64,000 nt of DNA from Methanolobus vulcani (GTDB taxonomy: Archaea > Halobacteriota > Methanosarcinia > Methanosarcinales > Methanosarcinaceae), in assembly GCF_006546655.1 (NCBI RefSeq), contig NZ_VIAQ01000006.1, forward strand, positions 1 through 64,000, given 5' to 3'. Both the position numbers and the translations under genes were made by a program. Shown here piece by piece: positions 17,605 to 25,777 of the stretch; the first letter of the stretch is position 1; each line of letters opens with the position of its first letter. The notes beneath the pieces were generated by a model. That model was not told the DNA's origin and did not search any database. It was given only the letters and a program-made list of their open reading frames with translations.

Positions 17605-17748
17605 TTATAAGTCAGGATACATTTCTTCATGGCCGCATTCAACACATTTATAGATTGCCAGTGTGCGGCCAAAGTGATCATATCTTTTTAGTACAGGGTA
17701 TCTCCAGCGGTTCATTTTACCTTCACAAACAGGACATCTGTAATTCAC
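17605..17748 (-). CDS. 47-residue zinc-ribbon protein
   Basis: A short frame on the minus strand starts with GTG at 17748, with GGTGA seven bases upstream, and stops at 17605. The product reads YRCPVCEGKMNRWRYPVL then IYKCVECGHEEMYPDL, giving two CxxC pairs (about residues 5-8 and 35-38) spaced as in a zinc ribbon. Nothing else covers this gap. It is too short to be found by length-based gene calling but has two metal-binding knuckles, an aromatic-rich core and a ribosome binding site. Rubredoxin-like or RNA polymerase-like ribbons are possible relatives. The stop lies 4 nt past the end of the convergent KaiC-like gene. Function unknown. Confidence 0.75.
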   Translation of the reverse strand: MNYRCPVCEGKMNRWRYPVLKRYDHFGRTLAIYKCVECGHEEMYPDL

Positions 17749-17806
17749 CTATTTTCACCAACAAGTAATTATATAAAAGTATATATTAAATTAACGAATA
17801 AACTTT

Positions 17807-19210
17807 ATGCAGACGACAGAAAACAGAGATAATATGGATAAATTGAAACGTATTTCATGTGGTATCAAAGGACTTGATACAATCATAGGAGGAATAATGT
17901 CGCCCTCCACAGTCCTGGTAGCAGGGACTGCAGGCGTGGGAAAAACGATAATGTCACTGCAGATGTTATCAAACGCTTCCAAAAATGGAGAGAAAGCACT
18001 TTACATCCCAATTACAACTGAAAGTCCTGAAAAACTGATGCTTTATAATTCAACACTTGAATTTTATGAAGATTCCTTTGAGATTCATCCAATTAACAGG
18101 CAACTGGCTGAAAAAGACCCACTGACCACGTTAATAGAAATAGGGAACATCCTTGAATCAATAAAACCTGACAGACTTGTCATTGATCCCATTACACCAC
18201 TGGGCTATGGGTTCATCGAACAGGAAAAAAGAAGATTCTTTTATACACTTGATTCCATGCTGCAAGAAAGGAATATGATTACATTTTTGGTTGGAGAACT
18301 AATCAAAACAGAAATCCACAATTCCGTAGTCAGCCACCTATCTGATGGAATAATATACCTTACAAGAGAAGACAGGAACGCAAGAGCAAATCATCGCCTT
18401 GAATTTATTAAAATGAGAGGAATTGATCCCGGAAAACGTTCAGAAATTACAACACATAAATACCTCTACGACATCAATTCATCCGGTTTTACCGTATACC
18501 CACACCTGAAACCGGTGAAGGAAATAAATCTTGATGACACGCGGGTTGAAATTGGAGTTCCTGGCCTTGACAGTATGTTTGGAGGAGGGTTATACCGATA
18601 TAACAGCCTGCTTGTGGCAGGTGTCCCGGGTACTGGCAAGAAGTTATTCGGATTACAATTCATATTACAGGGATTGGAAAACAACGAAGCTGCAATGGTC
18701 ATCACTTTTGAAGATACGCCTCATCAAATAATACTGGATTCCAGAAGGATGGGGTGGAACTTAGAAGAATATATCAATAAAGGACTTTTGCATTTTATCT
18801 GTACAAACCCCAATCAGATATATCCGGCAGAACATGCAGATAGAATTAAAGAAATTGCCGAAACAAACGATATTCAAAGGGTCTTTTTTGATGGTACAAA
18901 CCATATGGAAATATCGATGCCTGATATGCTTGAACTTAGAGGATACATCTATTCAATCACAGGTTACCTGAAAAGTAAGAACATCACATCTTTGTTCACC
19001 ACAGACATCAAACCTTCGGAATGCCCGGGTAATGAAAAGATAGATATCTCAACAATAATGGATTCCGTGCTCATATTGCATAATTCAAAAGCAAGAGACC
19101 GCCGATATATGTGTGTTACAAAATCCAGAGGTGCAAAGCATAAGCGTTCCATCAAAGAATATGCAATCACCGAGAGTGGAATTAAACTCAGGACAGACAC
19201 CCTGATATGA
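17807..19210 (+). CDS. Two-domain KaiC-like ATPase with degenerate second P-loop
   Basis: This 467-residue protein has two tandem KaiC-type domains. Domain 1 (about 10-235) has GIKGLDTIIGG, Walker A GTAGVGKT (40-47), TTES glutamate (about 72) and Walker B RLVIDPIT. Domain 2 (about 240-467) has GVPGLDSMFGGGL and the P-loop GVPGTGKK (272-279), in which the Thr/Ser that contacts magnesium is Lys, followed by FEDTPHQ and RVFFDGTN. Domain 2 may therefore bind but not hydrolyse ATP. The double-domain order is that of KaiC, but it lacks the KaiC C-terminal phosphorylation pattern that I could recognise. A TATA box (ttatataaaagtatata, 17769-17785) lies about 22-38 nt before the ATG, so the mRNA is short-leadered or leaderless. 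Confidence 0.8.
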   Translation: MQTTENRDNMDKLKRISCGIKGLDTIIGGIMSPSTVLVAGTAGVGKTIMSLQMLSNASKNGEKALYIPITTESPEKLMLYNSTLEFYEDSFEIHPINRQLAEKDPLTTLIEIGNILESIKPDRLVIDPITPLGYGFIEQEKRRFFYTLDSMLQERNMITFLVGELIKTEIHNSVVSHLSDGIIYLTREDRNARANHRLEFIKMRGIDPGKRSEITTHKYLYDINSSGFTVYPHLKPVKEINLDDTRVEIGVPGLDSMFGGGLYRYNSLLVAGVPGTGKKLFGLQFILQGLENNEAAMVITFEDTPHQIILDSRRMGWNLEEYINKGLLHFICTNPNQIYPAEHADRIKEIAETNDIQRVFFDGTNHMEISMPDMLELRGYIYSITGYLKSKNITSLFTTDIKPSECPGNEKIDISTIMDSVLILHNSKARDRRYMCVTKSRGAKHKRSIKEYAITESGIKLRTDTLI

Positions 19211-19257
19211 AACCAGATATATAATTTTAACAAAAAAATAAGAAAATGAAAAGATAA

Positions 19258-19497
19258 TCAGATACTCTGAACCTTGCGTTCCAGAGATTCACCCAGTTCA
19301 GTGAGCATATACATATCAGATTCCTGAACTATCAACTCTTTTTCAAGCAGTTCTTCCACAATCTTTTCTACCGATGGGCGTGCAATATGCATATTACGGG
19401 CAAGTTTTCCTGCATCTAGTTGATGTTTAGAACCCAAGAGAGCGAGTAATTTCTGGCGATTTTTGTTACCTGTTACAAATCCAATCAATTCTTCCAT
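19258..19497 (-). CDS. Small winged-helix DNA-binding protein
   Basis: This 79-residue protein has a predicted winged-helix fold: a helix (FVTGNKNRQKLLALLG), a helix-turn-helix (LDAGKLARNMHIARPSVEKIVEELLEKEL, about 26-56), then a short wing (MYMLTELGESLERKV). It resembles single-domain archaeal MarR/ArsR-like regulators. It has no effector domain, so it may be a dimeric repressor or a transcription cofactor. It is convergent with the KaiC-like gene (47 nt gap) and divergent from the 7S RNA gene. The start at ATG 19497 is preceded by AGGAGGC. Target genes are unknown. Confidence 0.75.
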   Translation of the reverse strand: MEELIGFVTGNKNRQKLLALLGSKHQLDAGKLARNMHIARPSVEKIVEELLEKELIVQESDMYMLTELGESLERKVQSI

Positions 19498-19634
19498 TTT
19501 CAGCCTCCTAACTAATTATTGTCTAGCATTCTATATATTACTTTTACATGTATCCATCCAGAAACTCTTTTCAGAACAACAACAACCATGCTAACTCTGC
19601 CAAAGGATACTTTTATAACCAGTAATGCATATCT

Positions 19635-19922
19635 AAGGGTGGCAGGCTAGTCTGGGTAGGCCGGCGTTACCTGTAACCCGAAATCGCCGATATGCGGGAG
19701 ACGAAGCCTGAAGAAGATGTTTGGACCATTTTCAAACCTGTAATTTCAACTGAGAAACCCCGTCCTGCTTGGATGACGTTGATATAGGTGCTTACTGGAG
19801 AGCATGTACTTATATCTTAACTGCGGGAACCAGCCCAGGCCCGGAAGGGAGCAGGCCTACCGTAGACAATCGTCGCTTGGAGGGTTGCGGGGTGGAGAAG
19901 AAGTTCCAGACCACCTGATTAT
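19635..19922 (+). ncRNA. ffs: Signal recognition particle RNA (7S RNA)
   Basis: This region is archaeal SRP RNA. The helix 8 core is visible at about 19825-19854 as CGGGAACCAGCCCAG and GGAAGGGAGCAGG, with the GGAA/GGGAGCAGG asymmetric loop bound by SRP54. Terminal arms AAGGGTGG (about 19635) and CCACCTG (about 19911-19917) pair to form the helix 1/5 end. A TATA box ttttataacc at about 19611-19620 predicts the start near 19635. SRP54 and SRP19 bind it and direct membrane-protein insertion. The exact ends are within a few bases. Confidence 0.9.
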
Positions 19923-20013
19923 GGAAAAGGCAGCGACTTCGGGCGTGCCTGTCACTTTAACCCGGAAAACGTTAAATACCTGAATTGCATTTAGGAACGA
20001 ACACGATAAATAT

Positions 20014-20098
20014 GACGAGATAGCCAAGCCCGGTATGGCGCAGGATTGCTAATCCTGTGATGCTTTGCATCTCGGGGGTTCGAATCCCCCTCTCGTCG
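20014..20098 (+). tRNA. tRNA-Ser(GCT)
   Basis: An 85-nt class II tRNA: acceptor GACGAGA/TCTCGTC, anticodon stem CAGGA/TCCTG with loop TTGCTAA (anticodon GCT), a long variable arm (GATGCTTTGCATC) and T arm GGGGG-TTCGAAT-CCCCC, discriminator G. It decodes AGC/AGU serine. The TATA-like GTTAAATACC at about 19970-19979 lies about 38 bases upstream. It is the neighbour of 7S RNA but has its own promoter. Confidence 0.95.
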
Positions 20099-20199
20099 TT
20101 CTGTTTTTCATTACAAACAAAGTTCTAAAAGCTGTTAATATATACATTCCAGATTCCCACGGCAAGAAACTAATAGAATAGAGAAGAAAAGGGCAAATA

Positions 20200-20433
20200 A
20201 TGTCTGAAAAAACAACAATTCCTTTATTTGATAAAACAGAGACAGAAAATCAAAATACCAGTTGTACCTCGTGTACTTCATGTGGAGGAGGATGCGCCTG
20301 TGGATTAGGAATTAAAGCCGGTTCTGAAAAAGAGGTGGTTTTCAGAAATATATTCCTCTACATAACCATGGGAGTAATAATATTCACAGTAACTTACCTG
20401 GCAACAAAATTGCTCGCATGGATCAACCCATGA
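20200..20433 (+). CDS. Cys-rich single-pass membrane peptide
   Basis: I do not recognise a family for this 77-residue protein. It has a polar N-terminus, then five cysteines in a short stretch at 22, 25, 28, 32 and 34 (SCTSCTSCGGGCACG), a linker, and one membrane helix (IFLYITMGVIIFTVTYLATKL, about 51-71) with a short C-terminal tail. The Cys pattern could bind a metal or an iron-sulfur cluster or form redox disulfides near the membrane. The start is ATG 20200 with AGAAAAGGGC upstream. Its stop abuts that of the convergent RNase P subunit gene. No conserved partner is visible in the neighbourhood. Confidence 0.65.
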   Translation: MSEKTTIPLFDKTETENQNTSCTSCTSCGGGCACGLGIKAGSEKEVVFRNIFLYITMGVIIFTVTYLATKLLAWINP

Positions 20434-20760
20434 TCAGTCTTTCTTTTCTTTGTCAAAAGGATATCTTTTGATGCTTCCACAATCCAGACATGTTATAATA
20501 ATAGTGCCATCATTTAAACGCACCCTGGAGTTTTTTCCCGGCAATAGTAAAGAACCACAATTTTTGCAAAAGCTCCTTTTCAATTCAGAAGGGATACTGA
20601 CTCTGTGACGCATACCTATTTTGCGGGCAAGTGCAACATATCTTTTACTCATTTCAGGCTTCTCTGAAAACTCACTTTTTGCAAGGCTGAAAAGGTACCC
20701 TATTCGCTCCTGTGCAATGCTACGGGCAATTGCCTTGTTTTTTTTTCGGGATTTTGCCAT
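20434..20760 (-). CDS. rnp4: RNase P protein component 4 (Rpp21)
   Basis: This 108-residue protein is the Rpp21/Rpr2 subunit of archaeal RNase P, which removes tRNA 5' leaders. It has a basic N-terminus (AKSRKKNKAIARSIAQERIGYLF), two helices, and a four-cysteine zinc ribbon: FCKNCGSLLLPGKNSRVRL with Cys at about 65 and 68, and ITCLDCGSIKRYPF with Cys at about 91 and 94. In other archaea it pairs with Rpp29 on the specificity domain. It is the downstream gene of a pair with the MBL-fold protein (17-nt gap), on one transcript. Confidence 0.93.
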   Translation of the reverse strand: MAKSRKKNKAIARSIAQERIGYLFSLAKSEFSEKPEMSKRYVALARKIGMRHRVSIPSELKRSFCKNCGSLLLPGKNSRVRLNDGTIIITCLDCGSIKRYPFDKEKKD

Positions 20761-20777
20761 GAATAAACACCGGGAAG

Positions 20778-21431
20778 TTAAATGAGTAAGACCTCAGTGG
20801 TTGGAAGCTTTGACTTTATTGATTTTACAAATTCCGACGTCTCAATATCTTTTGCACCATCATAACACATAGGAATAACATAATCAGGTGAAAGTTTAGT
20901 TAGGATGTCCACTGCTTTATCAATACTATATAGCTGTTCATCACCTACAGTTAACATTATAACATCGGGTGAAAGACCCTCCATGTCTGCAATATCACAT
21001 GAATGTCCTGCATGATAAATATTAAGACCTCCAAAACAGAAGAAATAGCCTACGCCCTCATCCAGGGAACGGCCTGACTCGCATGAAACATAAGAAGGAA
21101 GAACTTCGATATCCACTCCCTTAATACTTAATTCCCCTGTTAAAGAGTCACCTTCCATTACCCTCCTGGCATCAGCCCTGAACTGCAAGCTAATTTTTTC
21201 AGGAATAAGCGTTGTACAATCTGATTTGCGAATCTTTCGGATTGAATCCGGATCGCAATGACCAAAGTGTTCATGCGTGATGAGAATAAGGTCAGCCATA
21301 TCCTCTTCCGGAATCTTTTCATTTCCAAGTCCACTGGGGTCGATGTAAAGTACCATTTCATCGGATTTTAACATAAAACCTGCATATTCCAGTTTTCTTA
21401 CCAATACACCATTAATTGTTATATCAGCCAA
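20778..21431 (-). CDS. MBL-fold metal-dependent hydrolase
   Basis: This 217-residue protein has the metallo-beta-lactamase fold of the UPF0173/YtnP-like group. The dinuclear metal motif reads THEHFGHCD (about 52-60) in place of THxHxDH, and HAGHSCD (about 137-143) supplies a further His and Asp. A short strand pattern (VLYIDPSGLG, LILITHEHF) gives the typical beta-sandwich. The Phe in EHFGH is at the usual Ala/Ser position. Start is TTG 21431, with GTGAT just upstream; no ATG fits. It is upstream of rnp4, but no substrate can be deduced. Confidence 0.8.
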   Translation of the reverse strand: MADITINGVLVRKLEYAGFMLKSDEMVLYIDPSGLGNEKIPEEDMADLILITHEHFGHCDPDSIRKIRKSDCTTLIPEKISLQFRADARRVMEGDSLTGELSIKGVDIEVLPSYVSCESGRSLDEGVGYFFCFGGLNIYHAGHSCDIADMEGLSPDVIMLTVGDEQLYSIDKAVDILTKLSPDYVIPMCYDGAKDIETSEFVKSIKSKLPTTEVLLI

Positions 21432-21625
21432 TGTATCACGTCTTTAAATGATTTTTAAGAAATACATAATTGGATTCACCCTGTAACGGTCCCTAGTTCC
21501 AAATACAAATTATAAGATTAATACCAGGATAAAACTTCATCCCAGATGAATACATCATAAGCATTAAAGTTAGTGAGAGAAAAATAATTATTTAAAACAC
21601 TGAAACTGAGATAGGACTACAGAAC

Positions 21626-23044
21626 ATGAAGAAGATTAACATATTGTGTTCTGCTGCTGACGCAGCAAGCCAGAACATAAAAGAACACCTACTTCAAAAT
21701 GCATATTGGGATAAAATAGATGAGACCCCCGATAATTGGAAAGAACTCATTTCAGTTTACAATAATCAGGAAATGAGAATATTAGAAATTGAAGGGCATC
21801 ACATTTACGAAGACAGAATCGATGAGAAGATGAAGTCGTCAGGATACGATACTGACTTGATAATTGTCGCTTCAAAACATAAAAGCAGCGATGGAAGATC
21901 TGTACTCACTGCTCATTTTACAGGAAACCCGGATAAAGCAGATTTTGGAGGAAGACCAAAGGAGTTGTCAGTGGCTGCACCACATATGTTACGCCTTATT
22001 TTGAAAAACATGCAGAAACTCTCTGACGATATTGGCTATGAAGTGAATATGGAATCCACTCACCACGGACCAACTGAACTAAAAACACCAATGGTCTATG
22101 CTGAGATTGGAAGTTCTGAAACACAGTGGAATTATCCAGAAGCAGGAAGCATTGCAGCAAAAGCCATACTCGAAGCCATTAAAGAATTCACATCCTGCGA
22201 GAATGGTGCTGCATACATCCCCATTGCTGTTGGTTTTGGAGGAGGACATTATGCTTTAAGACAAACTGAACTTATACTGAATGCAGAAGTTACGTTCGGC
22301 CATAATTTCCCGGACTACCAGTTAGCCTTTGTAGATAGAAACATGATGATACAGGCTTTTGAGAAATCGGGAGCTGATTTTGCATATTTTGACAGGAAAT
22401 CCATGAGTGCAAAAGAAAGAGACAGACTTTCCAGCCTGATAGATGAACTGCACTACATATTACTAAGAGAGAGTGATATCCAGGAGATTGGAAAGGTACC
22501 GTGGAATCTTTTTATGAACATTAAGAACAGGTGCAATAAACTCTGTCCAGATGGAAAGTTCAGAGCTACAGAGGTATTCAGATCACAAATAGAAAAATCC
22601 AGGCATAAAGACGAAAAATATGATGAAATCGCCCTTTACAGCATCAATGAAAAACTATTCCAGGAAACGGTCAAAACTAACCGAAAGCTTACTGAAGAAA
22701 TGCTTGAACGCTGTGCACCCATTTACATGGAGAGAAATAACGGAACTCTTTCAAATACAATACTGGGAATGGGAGCAGATACAAAAAGTGCTATGCAGAA
22801 CGTTACAAATGAATGCATTAAAATACTAAAAGAGCATTATGAAATAAAATATATTCCTGATGAGAATATACTTTGTATCATCAGTGAAAAATTTGATCCG
22901 AAAGCAGCAAAGGAATTGGGAATCCCTCCAGGACCAATGCTTGGAGAACTTGCAAAAGGTAAACCAATAGTATTAGAGGGAAAGACCATTACGCCCGAGA
23001 TTGTACACAAGAAGAAGGTAAAGCGTATCCATTTGTCAGATTAA
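21626..23044 (+). CDS. dtdA: D-aminoacyl-tRNA deacylase (archaeal type)
   Basis: This 472-residue protein belongs to the archaeal/plant DtdA (DTD2/GEK1) family that hydrolyses D-aminoacyl-tRNA and prevents D-amino acid incorporation. Family features are GHHIYEDRIDE (about 57-67), SKHKSSDGRSVLTAHFTGNP (about 83-102), VNMESTHHGP (about 140-149), and GSSETQWNYPEAG, with GFGGGHYALRQTE and TFGHNFPDYQ in the C-terminal half. The first 280 residues cover the conserved enzyme; the remainder to 472 is longer than the usual about 280-450 and may include an extra C-terminal domain (EVFRSQIEKSRHKDE onward). ATG 21626 starts it; ftsZ follows after 57 nt. Confidence 0.88.
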   Translation: MKKINILCSAADAASQNIKEHLLQNAYWDKIDETPDNWKELISVYNNQEMRILEIEGHHIYEDRIDEKMKSSGYDTDLIIVASKHKSSDGRSVLTAHFTGNPDKADFGGRPKELSVAAPHMLRLILKNMQKLSDDIGYEVNMESTHHGPTELKTPMVYAEIGSSETQWNYPEAGSIAAKAILEAIKEFTSCENGAAYIPIAVGFGGGHYALRQTELILNAEVTFGHNFPDYQLAFVDRNMMIQAFEKSGADFAYFDRKSMSAKERDRLSSLIDELHYILLRESDIQEIGKVPWNLFMNIKNRCNKLCPDGKFRATEVFRSQIEKSRHKDEKYDEIALYSINEKLFQETVKTNRKLTEEMLERCAPIYMERNNGTLSNTILGMGADTKSAMQNVTNECIKILKEHYEIKYIPDENILCIISEKFDPKAAKELGIPPGPMLGELAKGKPIVLEGKTITPEIVHKKKVKRIHLSD

Positions 23045-23101
23045 ATATAAATAATGATACCTGTAATCCAATATACGATTTTCATTTGAGGGAGAAAAAG
23101 A

Positions 23102-24214
23102 ATGAGATCCATAGTAGAAGAGGCACTTGCAAGATCTGAACAGGAGGCAAACCTCCGCAGTTCAGCTGCAGTAAACCCCGAGCACAAAGACATAAATGCA
23201 GAATTAGAGGAGATGCTACGCCAGCTACACACCAATATTAAAGTGATAGGATGTGGCGGAGGAGGCTCCAACAGTACGCAGAGAATGATCGAAGATGGAA
23301 TCAAAGGCGCAGAGTTCATTGCAGTAAATACAGATGCTCAGCACCTACTAAATATAAGAGCAGACCATAAGATACTCATTGGTAAGAAGAAGACCAGAGG
23401 TCTTGGTGCCGGAAGTCTACCGCAGATAGGTGAGGATGCAGCCCTTGAGAGCGTTGATGAGATTGCAGCTGTAGTAAATGGCAGTGATATGGTATTCATT
23501 ACATGCGGACTCGGAGGTGGAACCGGAACAGGTTCTGCGCCAATTGTAGCAGAAGCTGCTAGGGATGCCGGTGCTCTTACTATTGCCGTTGTTACATTGC
23601 CTTTCAGTGTGGAAGGACAGGTAAGAAGAACAAATGCAGAAGCTGGCCTCGAGAGACTCAGAGAGGTCGCAGACACTGTAATTGTAGTACCAAATGATAA
23701 GCTCCTTGAAGTCGTTCCAAGATTACCACTTCAGGCAGCATTCAAAGTATCCGATGAAGTGCTCATGAGAGCAGTAAAAGGTATCACTGAGCTTATCACA
23801 AAACCAGGTCTTGTTAACCTTGACTTTGCCGATGTTAGAACAGTCATGCAGAACGGTGGCGTGGCAATGATCGGACTTGGAGAATCAGATGGTGAAATGA
23901 AGGCAGTAGAATCAGTACAGAAAGCGCTACGTAGTCCACTTCTGGACGTAGACATATCCGGTGCAACATCAGCACTTGTCAACGTTGTTGGAGGACCGGA
24001 CATGACAATAGCAGAAGCTGAAAGTGTTGTACAGGAAGTATACAGCAGAATCGACCCTGAAGCAAGACTTATCTGGGGTGCCCAGGTCAACGATGAACTT
24101 GAGCAGACCGTGCGTACGATGATCGTGGTAACTGGTGTGAAATCACCACAAATATATGGCCACGGCGGTGCAATGAACGTAACCAGAAAATACGGAATCG
24201 ATTTTGTTAAATAG
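23102..24214 (+). CDS. ftsZ: Cell division protein FtsZ
   Basis: This 370-residue tubulin homologue assembles at the division site. It has an N-terminal extension (about 40 residues), then [21 protein letters not shown], the tubulin signature [10 protein letters not shown] (about 141-150), the T7 loop [15 protein letters not shown] (about 236-250) with the catalytic Asp, and a C-terminal globular domain ending [11 protein letters not shown] conserved short C-terminal tail is present (RKYGIDFVK). Start ATG 23102 has GAGGGAG eight bases upstream. In Euryarchaeota ftsZ commonly precedes secE-spt5, as here. The 370-aa size fits FtsZ1/FtsZ2 of the group. Confidence 0.96.
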   Translation: MRSIVEEALARSEQEANLRSSAAVNPEHKDINAELEEMLRQLHTNIKVIGCGGGGSNSTQRMIEDGIKGAEFIAVNTDAQHLLNIRADHKILIGKKKTRGLGAGSLPQIGEDAALESVDEIAAVVNGSDMVFITCGLGGGTGTGSAPIVAEAARDAGALTIAVVTLPFSVEGQVRRTNAEAGLERLREVADTVIVVPNDKLLEVVPRLPLQAAFKVSDEVLMRAVKGITELITKPGLVNLDFADVRTVMQNGGVAMIGLGESDGEMKAVESVQKALRSPLLDVDISGATSALVNVVGGPDMTIAEAESVVQEVYSRIDPEARLIWGAQVNDELEQTVRTMIVVTGVKSPQIYGHGGAMNVTRKYGIDFVK

Positions 24215-24241
24215 AATCTCTCCCTTTTTTAACATAGTATT

Positions 24242-24280
24242 CTTTCGATGGATGGCAAATATCCGCAATCCAATCGAAAG
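24242..24280 (+). other. Hairpin between ftsZ and secE
   Basis: CTTTCGAT (24242-24249) pairs with ATCGAAAG (24273-24280), extended by GGAT (24250-24253) with ATCC (24268-24271), a 12-bp stem with one bulged A. A U-rich GTATTTTATT follows at 24281-24290, so it may end the ftsZ transcript. A TATA-like GCATTATAAACG at 24363-24374 then serves secE. Confidence 0.5.
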
Positions 24281-24397
24281 GTATTTTATTAAAGACGTAG
24301 TTTTGATGGCGCTATATACAGACACAGAGTTCTGACATTATATAGCTTCCAAATTAACGCATGCATTATAAACGATCATAACCGGTTGTGAAGTACT

Positions 24398-24610
24398 TTG
24401 GCAGAAAATTCATTTGATTTAAGCAACATCAATAGCGCAAGCATAAACCAATCCTTGAAGACATATTTAAGGGTACTTAAACTAACAAAGAAACCATCAA
24501 GGGAAGAATTCCTGACCATAGCCAAGGTTGCTGGTCTTGGAATCCTCGTGATTGGTTTCTTAGGTTTCCTTATTTATATACTCCTGGTGGAAATGCCTAA
24601 ATGGGTGTAA
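24398..24610 (+). CDS. secE: Protein translocase subunit SecE
   Basis: This 70-residue Sec61-gamma-type subunit clamps SecY. The conserved amphipathic helix SLKTYLRVLKLTKKPSREEFLTIAKV (about 19-44) precedes one membrane segment (GLGILVIGFLGFLIYILL). Start is TTG 24398 (MAENSF...), as no ATG fits; a TATA box at 24363-24374 predicts a leader of only a few bases. Its stop overlaps the start region of spt5. The pair secE-spt5 followed by rpl11 is the standard archaeal arrangement. Confidence 0.92.
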   Translation: MAENSFDLSNINSASINQSLKTYLRVLKLTKKPSREEFLTIAKVAGLGILVIGFLGFLIYILLVEMPKWV

Positions 24611-24612
24611 TC

Positions 24613-25080
24613 ATGACCGCAGAGTCAGCAATATTCGTAGTAAAAACAACTGCGAATCAGGAACGATCAGTAGCAAATATGATAACTCAGTCCGCAAGAA
24701 AAGAGCATCTGGACATCAGGGCAATTCTTGCACCGGATGAGCTAAAAGGATATGTGCTAATTGAAGCAGCGGCCCCAGAGGAAGTGGAACAGGCAATACA
24801 GACCGTACCTCATGCCAGGGCATTGGTTAAAGGGCAGTCGTCCATAGAGGAGATATCACACTTCCTTACACCAAAACCAACAGTAACAGGAATCTCAGAA
24901 GGTGCAATCATCGAAATCACATCAGGTCCTTTCAAAGGTGAAAAGGCACGTGTGAAGAGAGTCGATGAAGGACATGAGGAAATCACAGTAGAACTGTTCG
25001 ATGCAGTTGTACCGATACCTATAACTATTCGCGGAGATACTGTAAGAGTCCTCAGGAAAGATGAAGAAAAAAATGCCTGA
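24613..25080 (+). CDS. spt5: Transcription elongation factor Spt5 (NusG-like)
   Basis: This 155-residue factor binds the RNA polymerase clamp together with Spt4 and favours elongation. It has the NGN domain (IFVVKTTANQERSVANMI, about 6-23, and KGYVLIEAAAPEEV) and a KOW domain (ISEGAIIEITSGPFKGEKARVKRVDEG, about 97-123). The frame is open to ATG 24601, but ATG 24613 has GGGTG five bases upstream and gives a family-like N-terminus, so I choose it. It overlaps secE by zero to a few bases, and rpl11 follows 54 nt later, probably on the same transcript or from a local TATA-like ATTTATTATTTAATCC. Confidence 0.93.
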   Translation: MTAESAIFVVKTTANQERSVANMITQSARKEHLDIRAILAPDELKGYVLIEAAAPEEVEQAIQTVPHARALVKGQSSIEEISHFLTPKPTVTGISEGAIIEITSGPFKGEKARVKRVDEGHEEITVELFDAVVPIPITIRGDTVRVLRKDEEKNA

Positions 25081-25134
25081 GAACATAAAGAATCAAAAAT
25101 AATATTTATTATTTAATCCAACGGTGATATTCAA

Positions 25135-25620
25135 ATGGCAAATGTTGTAGAAGCATTGGTCCCAGGAGGAAAAGCAAATCCAGGTCCACCACTCGGTCCT
25201 GCACTTGGTCCTCTTGGAATTAACATCAAAGACGTGATCGACAAGATCAACGAAAAGACAAAAGATTACAATGGGATGCAAGTCCCTGTTAAGGTAATAG
25301 TAGCAGACGATAAGAGTTTCGAAATCGAAGTAGGAACCCCACCAACATCTGCACTCATATTACAGGAAGCAGGAATCCAGAAGGGATCCGGCGAACCTAA
25401 CACAACAATCGTAGGAAACATTACTATTGCACAGGCAGCAAAAATAGCACGTATGAAGAAAGAAGATATACTTTCATACGAACTTAAGGCTGCAGTAAAA
25501 GAAGTAATTGGATCCTGTGTCCCAATGGGCGTTACAGCAGAAGGCATGCCTCCAAAGGAATGCCAGAAAGCTATTGACGAGGGACAGTTTGACGATGCAC
25601 TGGCACAAGAAGCATGGTAA
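25135..25620 (+). CDS. rpl11: Ribosomal protein L11
   Basis: This 161-residue protein binds the GTPase-associated region of 23S rRNA. Diagnostic are the N-terminal [22 protein letters not shown] (about 10-31; methylated loop), [24 protein letters not shown], and the C-terminal rRNA-binding helix. GGTGA lies eight bases before ATG 25135. The following rpl1 has a separate promoter and leader. Confidence 0.97.
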   Translation: MANVVEALVPGGKANPGPPLGPALGPLGINIKDVIDKINEKTKDYNGMQVPVKVIVADDKSFEIEVGTPPTSALILQEAGIQKGSGEPNTTIVGNITIAQAAKIARMKKEDILSYELKAAVKEVIGSCVPMGVTAEGMPPKECQKAIDEGQFDDALAQEAW

Positions 25621-25640
25621 CTTCATGCTTTGACCAATAA

Positions 25641-25777
25641 CTTTAAAAGAAATACTGTTTATTGGTGTGCCCATTATAGACAGAGTAAAGGTCTAAAGGC
25701 CTGAAACTCTAGATAAATCCGTAGTAGACCGTTAAGGTCCTGCCTGAACCATGAGTTCACACTACGGGAGGTAAAGA
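25641..25777 (+). promoter_or_regulatory. Promoter and structured leader of rpl1-rplP0-rpl12
   Basis: CTTTAAAAGA (25641-25650) is a TATA box predicting transcription from about 25667. The leader can fold into two units. The first is AGAGT/ACTCT (25682-25686 / 25706-25710) enclosing AGGTC/GGCCT. The second is a three-way junction closed by CCGTAGT/ACTACGG (25719-25725 / 25761-25767) with arms GACC/GGTC (25727-25730 / 25736-25739; loop GTTAA) and TGAAC/GTTCA (25745-25749 / 25755-25759; loop CATGA). The ribosome binding site GGGAGGT (25766-25772) overlaps the last bases of the closing stem, so folding could control translation. L1 represses its own operon in bacteria and in Methanococcus, which makes this a candidate L1 target. 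Confidence 0.6.
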
